Below, piece by piece: positions 1-6,761 of a stretch of DNA of 7,184 bases. The notes beneath the pieces are model-generated. The model ran no database searches, was not told the DNA's origin, and saw only the letters and a list, made by a program, of their open reading frames with translations. The number at the start of each line of letters is the position of its first letter. The first letter of the stretch is position 1. The position numbers and the translations under genes are program-made. The stretch comes from Robiginitomaculum sp. (GTDB lineage: Bacteria > Pseudomonadota > Alphaproteobacteria > Caulobacterales > Maricaulaceae), in assembly GCA_002733485.1 (NCBI GenBank), contig NVVU01000006.1:11465-18648 (forward strand), given 5' to 3'.

Positions 1-1031
1 TGGAGGGGTATTTTGGGCTGGATGGGCGAATTTGGCGTACAATTCCGCCGCTTTTGTTTGGCCCTGGCAAGATCACCGCTCAATACCTGAAAGGGATACG
101 CCAGCCTTATATTTCACCTATCCGCCTGTTTTTATTGTCCAGCTTAATATTTTTTCTTACCTTTGCAACGCTGGTATCCAATAATGGCCTCGTCACCAAA
201 GGTCCAAAACAGGATGTCTCAACAGAGGACATAGCCGATATTCAAAAGGCGCTGGAGCAGGCTAGAGAAGATCTGGAAGCTTCGTCTGAAAGCGCTGCGG
301 CAAAGGCGGCGGCCAAAAAGCGGATTGCCTTTATTGAAGGCGAATTAAACCGGCAGAGCATGGCGCAATCATCCGCGCCCTCTGCCTATGGCCTTGGTCA
401 GCGACTAGCGTGTGAATTTCGTTCTGAAATCTTGCCCGATGATCCCCTCAGCGACACCTGTGCGGCCATCAAGGCAGAGGAAAGTGTGCAGGCCCAGGAT
501 GATGCAACCCCGGCGTCAGGTGAAAGCGACCAGGCCGTGGATGTTCATGCTGATGTTTATGTAGAGGCGCCCGCGCTGGCAGGTTTATCGGTAGAAACAA
601 AACGGTTTATTGCAAACAACCTTGAAACAGCGGTTAATAACCCGGCGCAATATCTGGCTGCGTTGAGTCGCTGGGCGCCACGACTGGCGTTTATCCTTGC
701 CCCAATTTACGGCCTGTTACTAACATTGACATTTTTCTGGCGCCGCCGGTTTTTTATCTATGATCATATGGTTGTGGCTTTGCATTTTCATGCTTTTCTA
801 TTTCTATTTCTGGTGCTGCTGGTGCCCGTTGGTATGTGGATCAACACCGCTTTGGCCGGGGGTATTTTTGTGCTGTGGAGCAATATCTATCTCTATCGGC
901 TGATCCGTCGCGTCTATGACAGCGGCCGGGTTGGGGCAGTATTGCGCGTATTCGCATTGGACAGTGTCTACCTGATCTTGCTCGCCATCGCGTTTTTGGG
1001 GCTTTTAGTGCTGGGCATAGTGTTCGTATAA
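1..1031 (+). CDS. DUF3667-type integral membrane protein, 5' end cut by window edge
   Basis: The open frame runs from base 3 to a TAA at 1029-1031, giving about 342 residues with no convincing start inside the window. A TTG at 54 is the first possible start, but the 17 codons before it already read as family sequence (GLDGRIWRTIPPLL, then FGPGKITAQYLKGIRQPYISP). This resembles the DUF3667 core, in which a 'T..L...PG....YL.GkR..Y..P..L' stretch leads into the first membrane segment. Hydrophobic segments follow: LFLLSSLIFFLTFATLV, a second around LAFILAPIYGLLLTLTFFW, a third around LFLFLVLLVPVGMW, a fourth around AGGIFVLWSNIYLY, and a C-terminal one near LILLAIAFLGLLVLGIV. Between segments one and two lies a charged, alanine-rich, probably helical stretch (EDIADIQKALEQAREDLEAS and onward) that is likely a soluble domain. 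An N-terminal zinc-ribbon, common in this family, would lie outside the window. Function is unknown. The gene converges on the TonB receptor. Confidence 0.75.
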   Translation, partial: EGYFGLDGRIWRTIPPLLFGPGKITAQYLKGIRQPYISPIRLFLLSSLIFFLTFATLVSNNGLVTKGPKQDVSTEDIADIQKALEQAREDLEASSESAAAKAAAKKRIAFIEGELNRQSMAQSSAPSAYGLGQRLACEFRSEILPDDPLSDTCAAIKAEESVQAQDDATPASGESDQAVDVHADVYVEAPALAGLSVETKRFIANNLETAVNNPAQYLAALSRWAPRLAFILAPIYGLLLTLTFFWRRRFFIYDHMVVALHFHAFLFLFLVLLVPVGMWINTALAGGIFVLWSNIYLYRLIRRVYDSGRVGAVLRVFALDSVYLILLAIAFLGLLVLGIVFV

Positions 1032-1058
1032 AACCACGCTTGCTGCCTTGCCCTGGCG

Positions 1059-1093
1059 TATAGCTCTCAATCTGGATTGAACTCAGAGCTATA
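1059..1093. repeat. Inverted repeat (hairpin) downstream of the DUF3667 gene
   Basis: TATAGCTCT at 1059-1067 is the exact reverse complement of AGAGCTATA at 1085-1093. A second small dyad (CAAT 1068-1071 / ATTG 1076-1079) sits inside the loop, so the RNA could form a 9+4 bp stem with a bulge. It starts 27 bases after the DUF3667 stop. No T-tract follows, so it is not a standard intrinsic terminator. It could protect the 3' end of the transcript, or have no role. Confidence 0.45.
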
Positions 1094-1105
1094 TTCTGTA
1101 TGGAC

Positions 1106-1127
1106 CCGGCCGATTTCTGGCGACCGG
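1106..1127. repeat. GC-rich imperfect inverted repeat
   Basis: CCGGCCG at 1106-1112 pairs with CGACCGG at 1121-1127, with one mismatch and an 8-base loop. It lies 12 bases after the first hairpin in the same convergent intergenic region. No T-tract follows. Its role is unknown and it may be chance. Confidence 0.25.
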
Positions 1128-1160
1128 ATTAGCTCCTATTGCATCATTCAAAGAGCGTTT

Positions 1161-1174
1161 GTGACAGGTGTCAC
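1161..1174. promoter_or_regulatory. Perfect 14-bp dyad GTGACA-GG-TGTCAC, operator-like
   Basis: Two perfect 6-base arms are separated by two bases, the shape of a site for a dimeric DNA-binding protein. It lies between two convergent genes, where an operator is not expected. No promoter or convincing gene begins near it: the ATG at 1190 opens a 39-codon frame that runs straight through the terminator. A related dyad, GTTACA-N4-TGTCAC, sits upstream of the TonB receptor at 4617-4632. The binding protein, if any, is unknown. Confidence 0.25.
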
Positions 1175-1251
1175 CAGAAACAGAACGCCATGTATGAACA
1201 GCCAGGAGCGCCTCAGCTCATCAACAATCAGAAACTTGACTCTGTGGCGTT

Positions 1252-1286
1252 AAAAAAAAGGCCCGTGCGAATTGCACGGGCCTTTT
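1252..1286 (-). terminator. Rho-independent terminator of the TonB receptor gene, probably bidirectional
   Basis: GGCCCGTGC (1260-1268) and GCACGGGCC (1274-1282) form a perfect 9-bp GC-rich stem with a 5-base GAATT loop. It is flanked by eight A on the left (1252-1259) and four T on the right (1283-1286). Read on the minus strand the hairpin is followed by eight U, a classical terminator about 40 bases past the receptor's stop codon. Read on the plus strand it is followed by four U, so it may also stop the convergent DUF3667 transcript, though more weakly. Confidence 0.9.
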
Positions 1287-1324
1287 CCGGATTGTTTCCA
1301 GTCCTCTAAGTCATTGGAACAGAC

Positions 1325-4300
1325 TTAGAAGTTTTTGGTGCCGCTAAAGAATAAGCTGCGACCCATGGTGTCATGACCACACTGAATACATACGTTGAAC
1401 AGTGCTCTGGAGTTATCCACAGTCTGAACGCTGTCAAAGATATTCAGCATACCAGCACGGAATGACCATGTGTCGTGATTGTAATTAAAGGTCAAATCAT
1501 TCTGGTAGAAATCGTGAGACAACCGTGCATTTACACAACCTGGAGCCGGAGCGCCAGCGGCAAAATCAAAGCAAGGGTTAAAGCTTGAATTGTTAGAACC
1601 AAGATTGTTGGCCTGCATGCCATCAACAAAGCGCAGGCGCCATGTCATGCCAAAATCTTTCCAGTTAAACCGTGCAGTAGATACGATTTGAAGTTTAGGA
1701 AAGCCACCACCCAGGGACAGATTGCCCAGATTGTCGGTGACGTTGCCATTGTTCAGCACATCTTCTGTATTGTTGGTTGAACGGGTTGCAACCGTATTCC
1801 AGTCCAGGCTGACCACGTCATCGGTAAATGGAAGCCAGTCAATGTCATACTGGAAGTTCACGTTAACATCGACGCCTCTGGATGTCGTTTGACCCAGATT
1901 GATCGAAGCTTCGTTAACGGCAACAAGAGTACCATTCACATCACGAATTTGGAATGCACACAGTGGATCGGTAAGACCTACTGATTCCAGACAATCGCTC
2001 AAAATACGGCCACGGGTCAACTGACCGATAGAGCCGTTGATTTCGTATTCATAGTATGTGGCGCCAATACGAAGAGTGAAGTCTTCAAACCAGGGTTGTG
2101 AAACCGTACCACCAACAAACAGTGCATTGGAATTTTCAGGGTCCGTAGCAATGTTACCAAAGTTACCAAAAGCAACCGGGTTGGATACAAATGCCAGAGT
2201 TGACGTGCCCTGGCCTACAGTACCAAGTGTGGTCGGGTCCTGACCAAGCGCACGACAGTTTGCCAGAAGTACGGAAGAACGCGTTTCCAGTGCTGGGTCA
2301 TACGTGTTGGTAACCGGGTTGATCCGCAAGGAGCCAACGTTACATGGGTCAGCCTGACTTGGTACGATAAAGATAGTACCTGTACCAAACTGCTCGCCAG
2401 TATCCGGTGCGCGGAAAGATGTACCATAGCCACCACGGAAACGGATCCAGGAAATCGGGGCGTATTCACCCTTGATCTGGTAAGTCCAGTTGCCAGCGCT
2501 AAACTGTTCTTTAGTAAAGCGGGCAGCTCCATCAATTTCAAAAGTATCAGCAAATTTCTGACCTTTGAAAATTGGCAGAGAAAGCTCAAAGAAGGCTTCT
2601 TTCAGATCACGCTTGCCGCTTGAGCCAACATCAGCATCCACACCTTGCAGCAGACCCTGACGAGTGCTGTTGCTGGATACAGTGTGCACCTTGTCCTTGC
2701 GGTATTCACCACCGACCAGGATCTGAGCCGCACCACCTTGTGGGAAGTCAAAGACTTCGCCCGTGGTAAAGCCAGAAAAGACAATTTGCTCAACTTCGGT
2801 TTTCTGACCAGTACGGCCATAGGCAAAGTCGTTTTGCTCTTGCGTGGCAAAACTGCCTGTTGTCAGGAAGGCTGGGTTGAAAGGGTTGAGAGGCACACAA
2901 GCAATCGGTGCACGAACCGTATCAAAACCAAAGAAACTGTCACCAGTTGCCGTGTCGCAAACAATGTTGCCGGTAGAAGGGTCAACGCGGCTGTTCAGGC
3001 CAGCAGCCAGACGATCTTCAAGGCCAAGGCCATCAATGGTCTGGAAACCGGTGGAGCGGTGATAACTGGCATAGGTTTCATAGGTCCAGTTGTTAAAGCT
3101 GCCAAAGTTCAGGTCCGGCAGATCGCCTTTCAGGCCAGCAACGGTGCGAACAACATTGATTTCCTGATCCGTATTGTTTGGCGTATTGTATACAAACAGG
3201 CCACCAGAACCAAATGGGTTAAACGGATTGGAAGCAGCAATAGGAAGAACTTCCTGTTGTGTAACCTGGCTTTTCAGGCGGCGATTAGCATAGCTGCCTT
3301 CGAAAAACAGGGTCATGTTGCCATAGGTGTTCAGATCATACTCACCGGTGGTGAATATGTTAATACGCTTGGTTCCTGGCAAATATGTATCACCAAGGTT
3401 TTCCGGGAAACCGTTAATAGCTGGATCATCAACCGGACGGAAAAAGCTGCCTGGACGGGCGTTATAGCCTGGAATGCCAATATTAGACGGCCCTGTTGTG
3501 TCGATCACCGTGCCAAAACGACCGGTAATAAGGAAATTTGAGGGAACATCATTACAAACAGCAACCTGACGCCCATCTGGAAATTCACCGATAGCCTGAT
3601 CACAAAGCACATTGATCGGAGTGCCGTCAAGATTGGTCAAACCTTTGCCAAAGGCCTTAAGGACGTCAACTTTTTCAACTTCTTTCTGGTTGTTAAATTC
3701 AGCGGCAAAGCCAATATAACCACGGTCATTGCTGACACCGGTTGTCAGGGACATCACGTCGTTCCGTCCCCAGCCATGCTCGTTAAAGCGGGTAGAAGCA
3801 CTGACTTCTACGCCTTCAAAATCCGTACGCATGACATAGTTGATCACGCCGGCAATAGCATCTGAACCGTAAACGGATGATGCACCATCAAGCAGTACAT
3901 CAACGCGGCTGATAAGGCTGCCAGGGATCATGCTGATGTCGGTGTTTGCAGGCGCGCCGCCAACACCGATTGGGCCAAAGCGACGGCCGTTAACCAGTAC
4001 CAGTGAACGCGAACGACCCGTTACGCTGGAACCAAGACCACGTAGTGAAGGCGTTACGCTACCGATAGTGGTAAATGCCTGTTGCAGGCCACCATTAAAG
4101 CCGGTTGAAACGGCTGAAGTGTTTTGTTGCCCGGAAACCACAGAAAGAGAAGACAGCATGGAGGCTGCATCAAGCAGACCCAAATCCCGCGAAACTTCAC
4201 CGTCAAGCACTTGCAAAGGCGAGATGCTGGTAAACGAAGAGCGTTTCAGGCGTGAACCCGTGACAACGATTCTTTCTTCTTTTTTGGTGTCATCATTATC

Positions 4301-4438
4301 GGTGGTTTCGTCTGCCTGAGGCGTCGTTTGCACAGCCTGTGCTAACGCGTATGTTGGCATGGAAAGCAACGCACCGATCGCTACGCCCGCAAGCGCCGCT
4401 CGGCGTATTGTCGCCAAATGGTCTTTTTGTTTAATCAT
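1325..4438 (-). CDS. TonB-dependent outer-membrane receptor (1037 aa)
   Basis: This is an outer-membrane active transporter powered by the TonB-ExbB-ExbD complex. Residues 1-33 form a Sec signal peptide: basic start, hydrophobic AALAGVAIGALL, likely cut after ALA33. A TonB-box-like ERIVVTG lies at 55-61. The plug covers about 70-205, with SLRGLGS, LVLVNGRR and the hallmark VDVLLDGASSVYGSDAIAGV (180-199). The beta-barrel follows to the end, with FRGGYGTSFRAPD (667-679), the late GMLNIFD (996-1002) and a terminal phenylalanine, as expected of outer-membrane proteins. Twelve cysteines fall in six close pairs, probably in outer loops. The start is ATG 4436-4438 with AAGGGG (4447-4452) eight bases upstream. 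The length suits the large receptors of this type in Alphaproteobacteria. The substrate cannot be read from sequence, and nothing nearby (no sigma/anti-sigma pair, no degradative enzymes) hints at it. It ends at a strong terminator and is probably monocistronic. Confidence 0.95.
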   Translation of the reverse strand: MIKQKDHLATIRRAALAGVAIGALLSMPTYALAQAVQTTPQADETTDNDDTKKEERIVVTGSRLKRSSFTSISPLQVLDGEVSRDLGLLDAASMLSSLSVVSGQQNTSAVSTGFNGGLQQAFTTIGSVTPSLRGLGSSVTGRSRSLVLVNGRRFGPIGVGGAPANTDISMIPGSLISRVDVLLDGASSVYGSDAIAGVINYVMRTDFEGVEVSASTRFNEHGWGRNDVMSLTTGVSNDRGYIGFAAEFNNQKEVEKVDVLKAFGKGLTNLDGTPINVLCDQAIGEFPDGRQVAVCNDVPSNFLITGRFGTVIDTTGPSNIGIPGYNARPGSFFRPVDDPAINGFPENLGDTYLPGTKRINIFTTGEYDLNTYGNMTLFFEGSYANRRLKSQVTQQEVLPIAASNPFNPFGSGGLFVYNTPNNTDQEINVVRTVAGLKGDLPDLNFGSFNNWTYETYASYHRSTGFQTIDGLGLEDRLAAGLNSRVDPSTGNIVCDTATGDSFFGFDTVRAPIACVPLNPFNPAFLTTGSFATQEQNDFAYGRTGQKTEVEQIVFSGFTTGEVFDFPQGGAAQILVGGEYRKDKVHTVSSNSTRQGLLQGVDADVGSSGKRDLKEAFFELSLPIFKGQKFADTFEIDGAARFTKEQFSAGNWTYQIKGEYAPISWIRFRGGYGTSFRAPDTGEQFGTGTIFIVPSQADPCNVGSLRINPVTNTYDPALETRSSVLLANCRALGQDPTTLGTVGQGTSTLAFVSNPVAFGNFGNIATDPENSNALFVGGTVSQPWFEDFTLRIGATYYEYEINGSIGQLTRGRILSDCLESVGLTDPLCAFQIRDVNGTLVAVNEASINLGQTTSRGVDVNVNFQYDIDWLPFTDDVVSLDWNTVATRSTNNTEDVLNNGNVTDNLGNLSLGGGFPKLQIVSTARFNWKDFGMTWRLRFVDGMQANNLGSNNSSFNPCFDFAAGAPAPGCVNARLSHDFYQNDLTFNYNHDTWSFRAGMLNIFDSVQTVDNSRALFNVCIQCGHDTMGRSLFFSGTKNF

Positions 4439-4553
4439 TATATCAACCCCTTAAGGAAAGTAAGTAAGTGCGAAACAATCGCCCCACAAGATAGCTCAGG
4501 CGCACTTTGACTGTTGCTATGCACACAGTTTGCCCCTGATATTACTCAGACTG

Positions 4554-4580
4554 GATATAGGTCGCATGTTTGGTCGTCAA
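4554..4580 (-). promoter_or_regulatory. Candidate promoter for the TonB receptor gene
   Basis: On the minus strand TTGACG (4575-4580) is followed after 15 bases by TATATC (4554-4559). The -35 box is good and the -10 is fair, but the spacer is shorter than the ideal 17. It would give a leader of roughly 110 bases before the receptor ATG. It lies in the 283-base gap between frmA and the receptor, which otherwise holds no gene. Confidence 0.3.
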
Positions 4581-4616
4581 TGAAACAAGAGCGTGGCTCT
4601 GATTTCATACAAACAA

Positions 4617-4632
4617 GTTACATTTTTGTCAC
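4617..4632. promoter_or_regulatory. Imperfect dyad GTTACA-N4-TGTCAC upstream of the receptor
   Basis: The arms match at five of six positions. The right arm also forms the centre of an overlapping odd palindrome, TTTTGT-C-ACAAAA (4624-4636). It lies about 40 bases upstream of the candidate -35 box of the receptor gene, a plausible operator or activator site. It shares the TGTCAC half-site with the perfect dyad at 1161-1174, but with four rather than two bases between arms. The AT-rich context makes chance matches likely. Confidence 0.2.
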
Positions 4633-4721
4633 AAAATTTACGCTTATTGGTGTAAAGTTCGCCGTTGCTCCAAAATCTTGATAAAAAATGCCCCTCCCCG
4701 TCTTGTCCGATTTACGAATAT

Positions 4722-5834
4722 TTAGCCGTAAACCACAACGCTGCGAATGCTCTTGCCTTCATGCATGAGGTCAAACCCATGATTGATTTCTTCAAGCCCA
4801 AGGGTATGGGTGACCAGATCATCAATATTAATGCGGCCTTCCATATACATGTCGACAATTTTGGGAACATCCGTGCGCCCCCTGGCTCCGCCAAAGGCCG
4901 TGCCGCGCCATGACCGCCCGGTAACCAGCTGAAACGGCCGGGTCGATATTTCCTGTCCGGCCCCGGCAACGCCGATAATATAGCTCTCGCCCCAGCCTTT
5001 ATGGCAGCATTCCAGTGCCGTGCGCATCACCTGAACATTGCCAATACATTCAAAGGTATAATCTGCCCCGCCGCCGGTCAGGTCTACCAGATGGCTAACC
5101 AGATCATCCGAAATTTCGCTTGGATTGACAAAATCTGTCATGCCAAATTTTTCCGCCATGGCGCGTTTGTCGGGGTTGATGTCCACGCCGATGATCTGGC
5201 GCGCACCCACCATTTTGGCTCCCTGAATAACGTTCAGGCCAATGCCGCCAAGGCCAAACACCACAACGGTAGAGCCCGCTTCAACCTTGGCTGAAAACAT
5301 CACTGCGCCCAGCCCGGTGGTGACGCCGCAGCCAATGGTACAGATTTTGTCAAAGGGCGCGTCTTTTCGTACTTTAGCCAACGCAATTTCCGGCATGACC
5401 GCATGATTGGCAAAGGTAGAGCACCCCATATAGTGAAACAACGGCTGGCCTTTATAGGAAAGCCGCGACGTGCCGTCTGGCATTAATCCGCGTCCTTGCG
5501 TTTCGCGAATGGCCTGACACAAATTGGTCTTGGGGTTCAGGCAGTATTCGCATTCGCGGCATTCGGGGGTGTATAGCGGGATGACATGATCGCCGGGTGC
5601 AACCGAGGTTACGCCGGGGCCGCATTCCAGCACCAGCCCCGCCCCTTCATGGCCAAGGACCGAGGGAAAAAGCCCTTCCGGATCACCACCAGACAGGGTG
5701 AAGGCATCGGTATGACAAATGCCGGTAGCCTTGATCTCGATCAGAACCTCGCCGGCTTTTGGTCCGTCCAGATCCACCTCATCTATGACCAGTGGTTTTG
5801 CGGCCTCAAAGGCAATGGCGGCTCGTGTTTTCAT
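4722..5834 (-). CDS. frmA: S-(hydroxymethyl)glutathione dehydrogenase / class III alcohol dehydrogenase
   Basis: This cytosolic zinc enzyme oxidises S-hydroxymethylglutathione, formed spontaneously from formaldehyde and glutathione, to S-formylglutathione using NAD+. At 370 residues it has the usual family length. Catalytic-zinc ligands are C40 (ATGICHTD), H62-E63 (LGHEGAG) and C169 (TIGCGVTTG). Structural-zinc cysteines are C92, C95, C98 and C106. The Rossmann motif GLGGIGL lies at 194-200, and D218 at the end of the next strand fits NAD preference. R115 in ETQGRG matches the arginine that marks class III enzymes and binds the glutathione adduct, which separates it from ordinary alcohol dehydrogenases. 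The start ATG (5832-5834) is one base after the alkB stop, with AGGAAAG (5845-5851) inside the end of alkB as a modest ribosome site. No S-formylglutathione hydrolase gene follows; the next gene on this strand is the TonB receptor, 283 bases on. Confidence 0.96.
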   Translation of the reverse strand: MKTRAAIAFEAAKPLVIDEVDLDGPKAGEVLIEIKATGICHTDAFTLSGGDPEGLFPSVLGHEGAGLVLECGPGVTSVAPGDHVIPLYTPECRECEYCLNPKTNLCQAIRETQGRGLMPDGTSRLSYKGQPLFHYMGCSTFANHAVMPEIALAKVRKDAPFDKICTIGCGVTTGLGAVMFSAKVEAGSTVVVFGLGGIGLNVIQGAKMVGARQIIGVDINPDKRAMAEKFGMTDFVNPSEISDDLVSHLVDLTGGGADYTFECIGNVQVMRTALECCHKGWGESYIIGVAGAGQEISTRPFQLVTGRSWRGTAFGGARGRTDVPKIVDMYMEGRINIDDLVTHTLGLEEINHGFDLMHEGKSIRSVVVYG

Positions 5835-5835
5835 T

Positions 5836-6459
5836 TTATGTGATCTTTCCTACTACGCGCATGGTCAGGTTGATGCGTCCGCCCTTTGGCAAAAGGGTAG
5901 AGGTGCCCGGGTAAATCCGGTCCACCCCGTGATAACAATGTCTTGCCGCCCCGGCCAGTACCACCACATCCCCGGAGGACAGGCGCAACGACCGGGTGGG
6001 GTCGTTACGCTGTGGCCCGCCCAACCGGTAAAGCGCCTGATCACCCAAAGAGACGGATACTATGGGCGCATCTGCGGCGTTTTCATCGGCATCCACATGC
6101 AGGCCCAGGCGTGCCTTTTCATCATAGTAATTGATCAGGCAGGCCTGGGGCGGGGAAGGCCAGTTTGCGGTTTTCTGCCAAAGCTGATCAAGGCAGTCGG
6201 GCAGTTTTGGCCAGGGTTTGTTGGTGACCGGGTGGTGCGGACCATAGCGATAACCTTCCTTGCTGGTGATCCACCCCAAGGGGCCAAAATTGCTCATGCG
6301 CACACTTAAAGGCTTGCCGGTACGCGGCATGACGGGGCGGTATAGCGGGGCGCTCCGCACGCCTTCGCGCACATGACGCAACAGGTCTTCCTGTGCCCGG
6401 CGTGTGAAATATTCCGGTAAAAGCAAAAAACCATCCGGAAATTGAAATCCTGTGTTCAT
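5836..6459 (-). CDS. alkB: AlkB-type Fe(II)/2-oxoglutarate-dependent DNA repair dioxygenase
   Basis: This family oxidatively demethylates N1-methyladenine and N3-methylcytosine in DNA, using 2-oxoglutarate and O2 and releasing formaldehyde, succinate and CO2. With the ATG at 6457-6459 the product is 207 residues, close to E. coli AlkB. The iron ligands are visible as H121 and D123 (LGLHVDADE) and H177 (RHCYHGVDR). R195 and R201 lie in the RINLTMR motif that holds 2-oxoglutarate. Upstream, PLYRPVMPRTGKPLSVRMSN and GPLGW are typical of the family's substrate-side region. The frame stays open upstream to 6750, but those 97 codons look non-coding, cross the dnaK promoter and add nothing family-like, so I reject them. 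The chosen ATG has no clear Shine-Dalgarno. An in-frame ATG at 6502-6504 has AGGA too close to be ideal. The stop overlaps the operon junction: TAA, one base, then the frmA ATG, so translation is probably coupled. Confidence 0.92.
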   Translation of the reverse strand: MNTGFQFPDGFLLLPEYFTRRAQEDLLRHVREGVRSAPLYRPVMPRTGKPLSVRMSNFGPLGWITSKEGYRYGPHHPVTNKPWPKLPDCLDQLWQKTANWPSPPQACLINYYDEKARLGLHVDADENAADAPIVSVSLGDQALYRLGGPQRNDPTRSLRLSSGDVVVLAGAARHCYHGVDRIYPGTSTLLPKGGRINLTMRVVGKIT

Positions 6460-6535
6460 GGTATGATTATGGGTGTGTATTGCCCTGGTGCCAATGCCAG
6501 CCATAATCCTGGCGCTTGTATATCTATGCGGCAAA

Positions 6536-6564
6536 ATGACATGATTTACGCCAAAACCTGTCAA
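6536..6564 (-). promoter_or_regulatory. Candidate promoter for the alkB-frmA operon
   Basis: On the minus strand a consensus -35 TTGACA (6559-6564) is followed after exactly 17 bases by TGTCAT (6536-6541), which matches four of six -10 positions. The start point would be near 6529, giving a leader of about 70 bases. TGACA and TGTCA within the two boxes also form an inverted repeat. No Ada-type binding site could be recognised with confidence, so whether methylation damage controls it cannot be told. Confidence 0.45.
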
Positions 6565-6622
6565 AACGCCCTTTTTCCTGAACAATTTAGTAATATTCGG
6601 CCGCCATATAACCCTTACAGCC

Positions 6623-6651
6623 CTTGCGGTTGTGTAAAACTTTACCCATAT
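6623..6651 (+). promoter_or_regulatory. Heat-shock (sigma-32/RpoH) promoter of dnaK
   Basis: CTTGCG (6623-6628), preceded by CC, is followed after 16 bases by CCCATAT (6645-6651). This matches the RpoH pattern of a CCCTTG-type -35 and a CCCCATnT-type -10, with spacing close to that of the E. coli dnaK promoter. The start point would be near 6658, giving a leader of about 100 bases. The position upstream of a chaperone gene supports the call. Confidence 0.7.
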
Positions 6652-6657
6652 CCGTGA

Positions 6658-6761
6658 CGAACGGCTTACCGGCCATGGATTAAGAATGAAAACAAGGAGA
6701 TCACACAGGTGTAGTGCCATAAACGGGCTACCCGATCTGATCTGCCGCAAAGGAGAAAGAT
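6658..6761 (+). other. dnaK 5' leader
   Basis: This is the probable untranslated leader between the RpoH start point and the dnaK ATG. The true ribosome site AAAGGAG (6749-6755) lies six bases before the start. A second good Shine-Dalgarno, AAGGAG (6694-6699), is followed after nine bases by GTG TAG (6709-6714), a start codon directly followed by a stop. A modest stem can form from GG-T-GTAG (6708-6714) with CTACCC (6728-6733), but I see no structure that clearly masks the dnaK ribosome site. Confidence 0.45.

Larger units (their letters stand above)
6460..6761. other. Divergent control region between alkB and dnaK
   Basis: This 302-base stretch has no convincing gene. It carries a TTGACA-type promoter candidate for alkB-frmA (minus strand), a heat-shock promoter candidate for dnaK (plus strand) and the dnaK leader. 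The start points would be roughly 130 bases apart. The plus-strand frame at 6442-6657 is rich in cysteine, proline and tyrosine, matches no family I know and overlaps both promoters, so I do not call it. I see no CIRCE (HrcA) element. Confidence 0.7.

Noticed and set aside
1190..1309. 39-codon frame starting ATG TAT GAA CAG in the convergent intergenic region
   Set aside because: It reads straight through the terminator hairpin, has no ribosome site and resembles no known protein.
2645..3541. Long open frame (298 codons) on the plus strand opposite the TonB receptor
   Set aside because: It lies wholly antisense to a receptor with clear family motifs from end to end. Its translation has no recognisable domain and no convincing ribosome site. 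Such mirror frames are common opposite long genes.
4682..4732. Terminator after frmA
   Set aside because: A run of six T (minus strand, 4682-4687) follows a G-rich stretch, but no GC-rich hairpin precedes it. The small TTTACG/CGTAAA dyad (4711-4732) spans the stop codon and lies about 25 bases from the T-run, so read-through toward the receptor cannot be excluded.
6577..6610. Second heat-shock-like promoter (CCTGAA ... CGCCATATA) upstream of dnaK
   Set aside because: The -10 part is good, but the 19-base gap is too long for an RpoH promoter and the -35 is poor. The pair at 6623-6651 fits much better.
6460..6750. 97-codon N-terminal extension of the AlkB frame
   Set aside because: It would cross the dnaK promoter and the alkB promoter candidate, its translation is unlike any AlkB N-terminus, and the family-like sequence begins right at the ATG at 6459.
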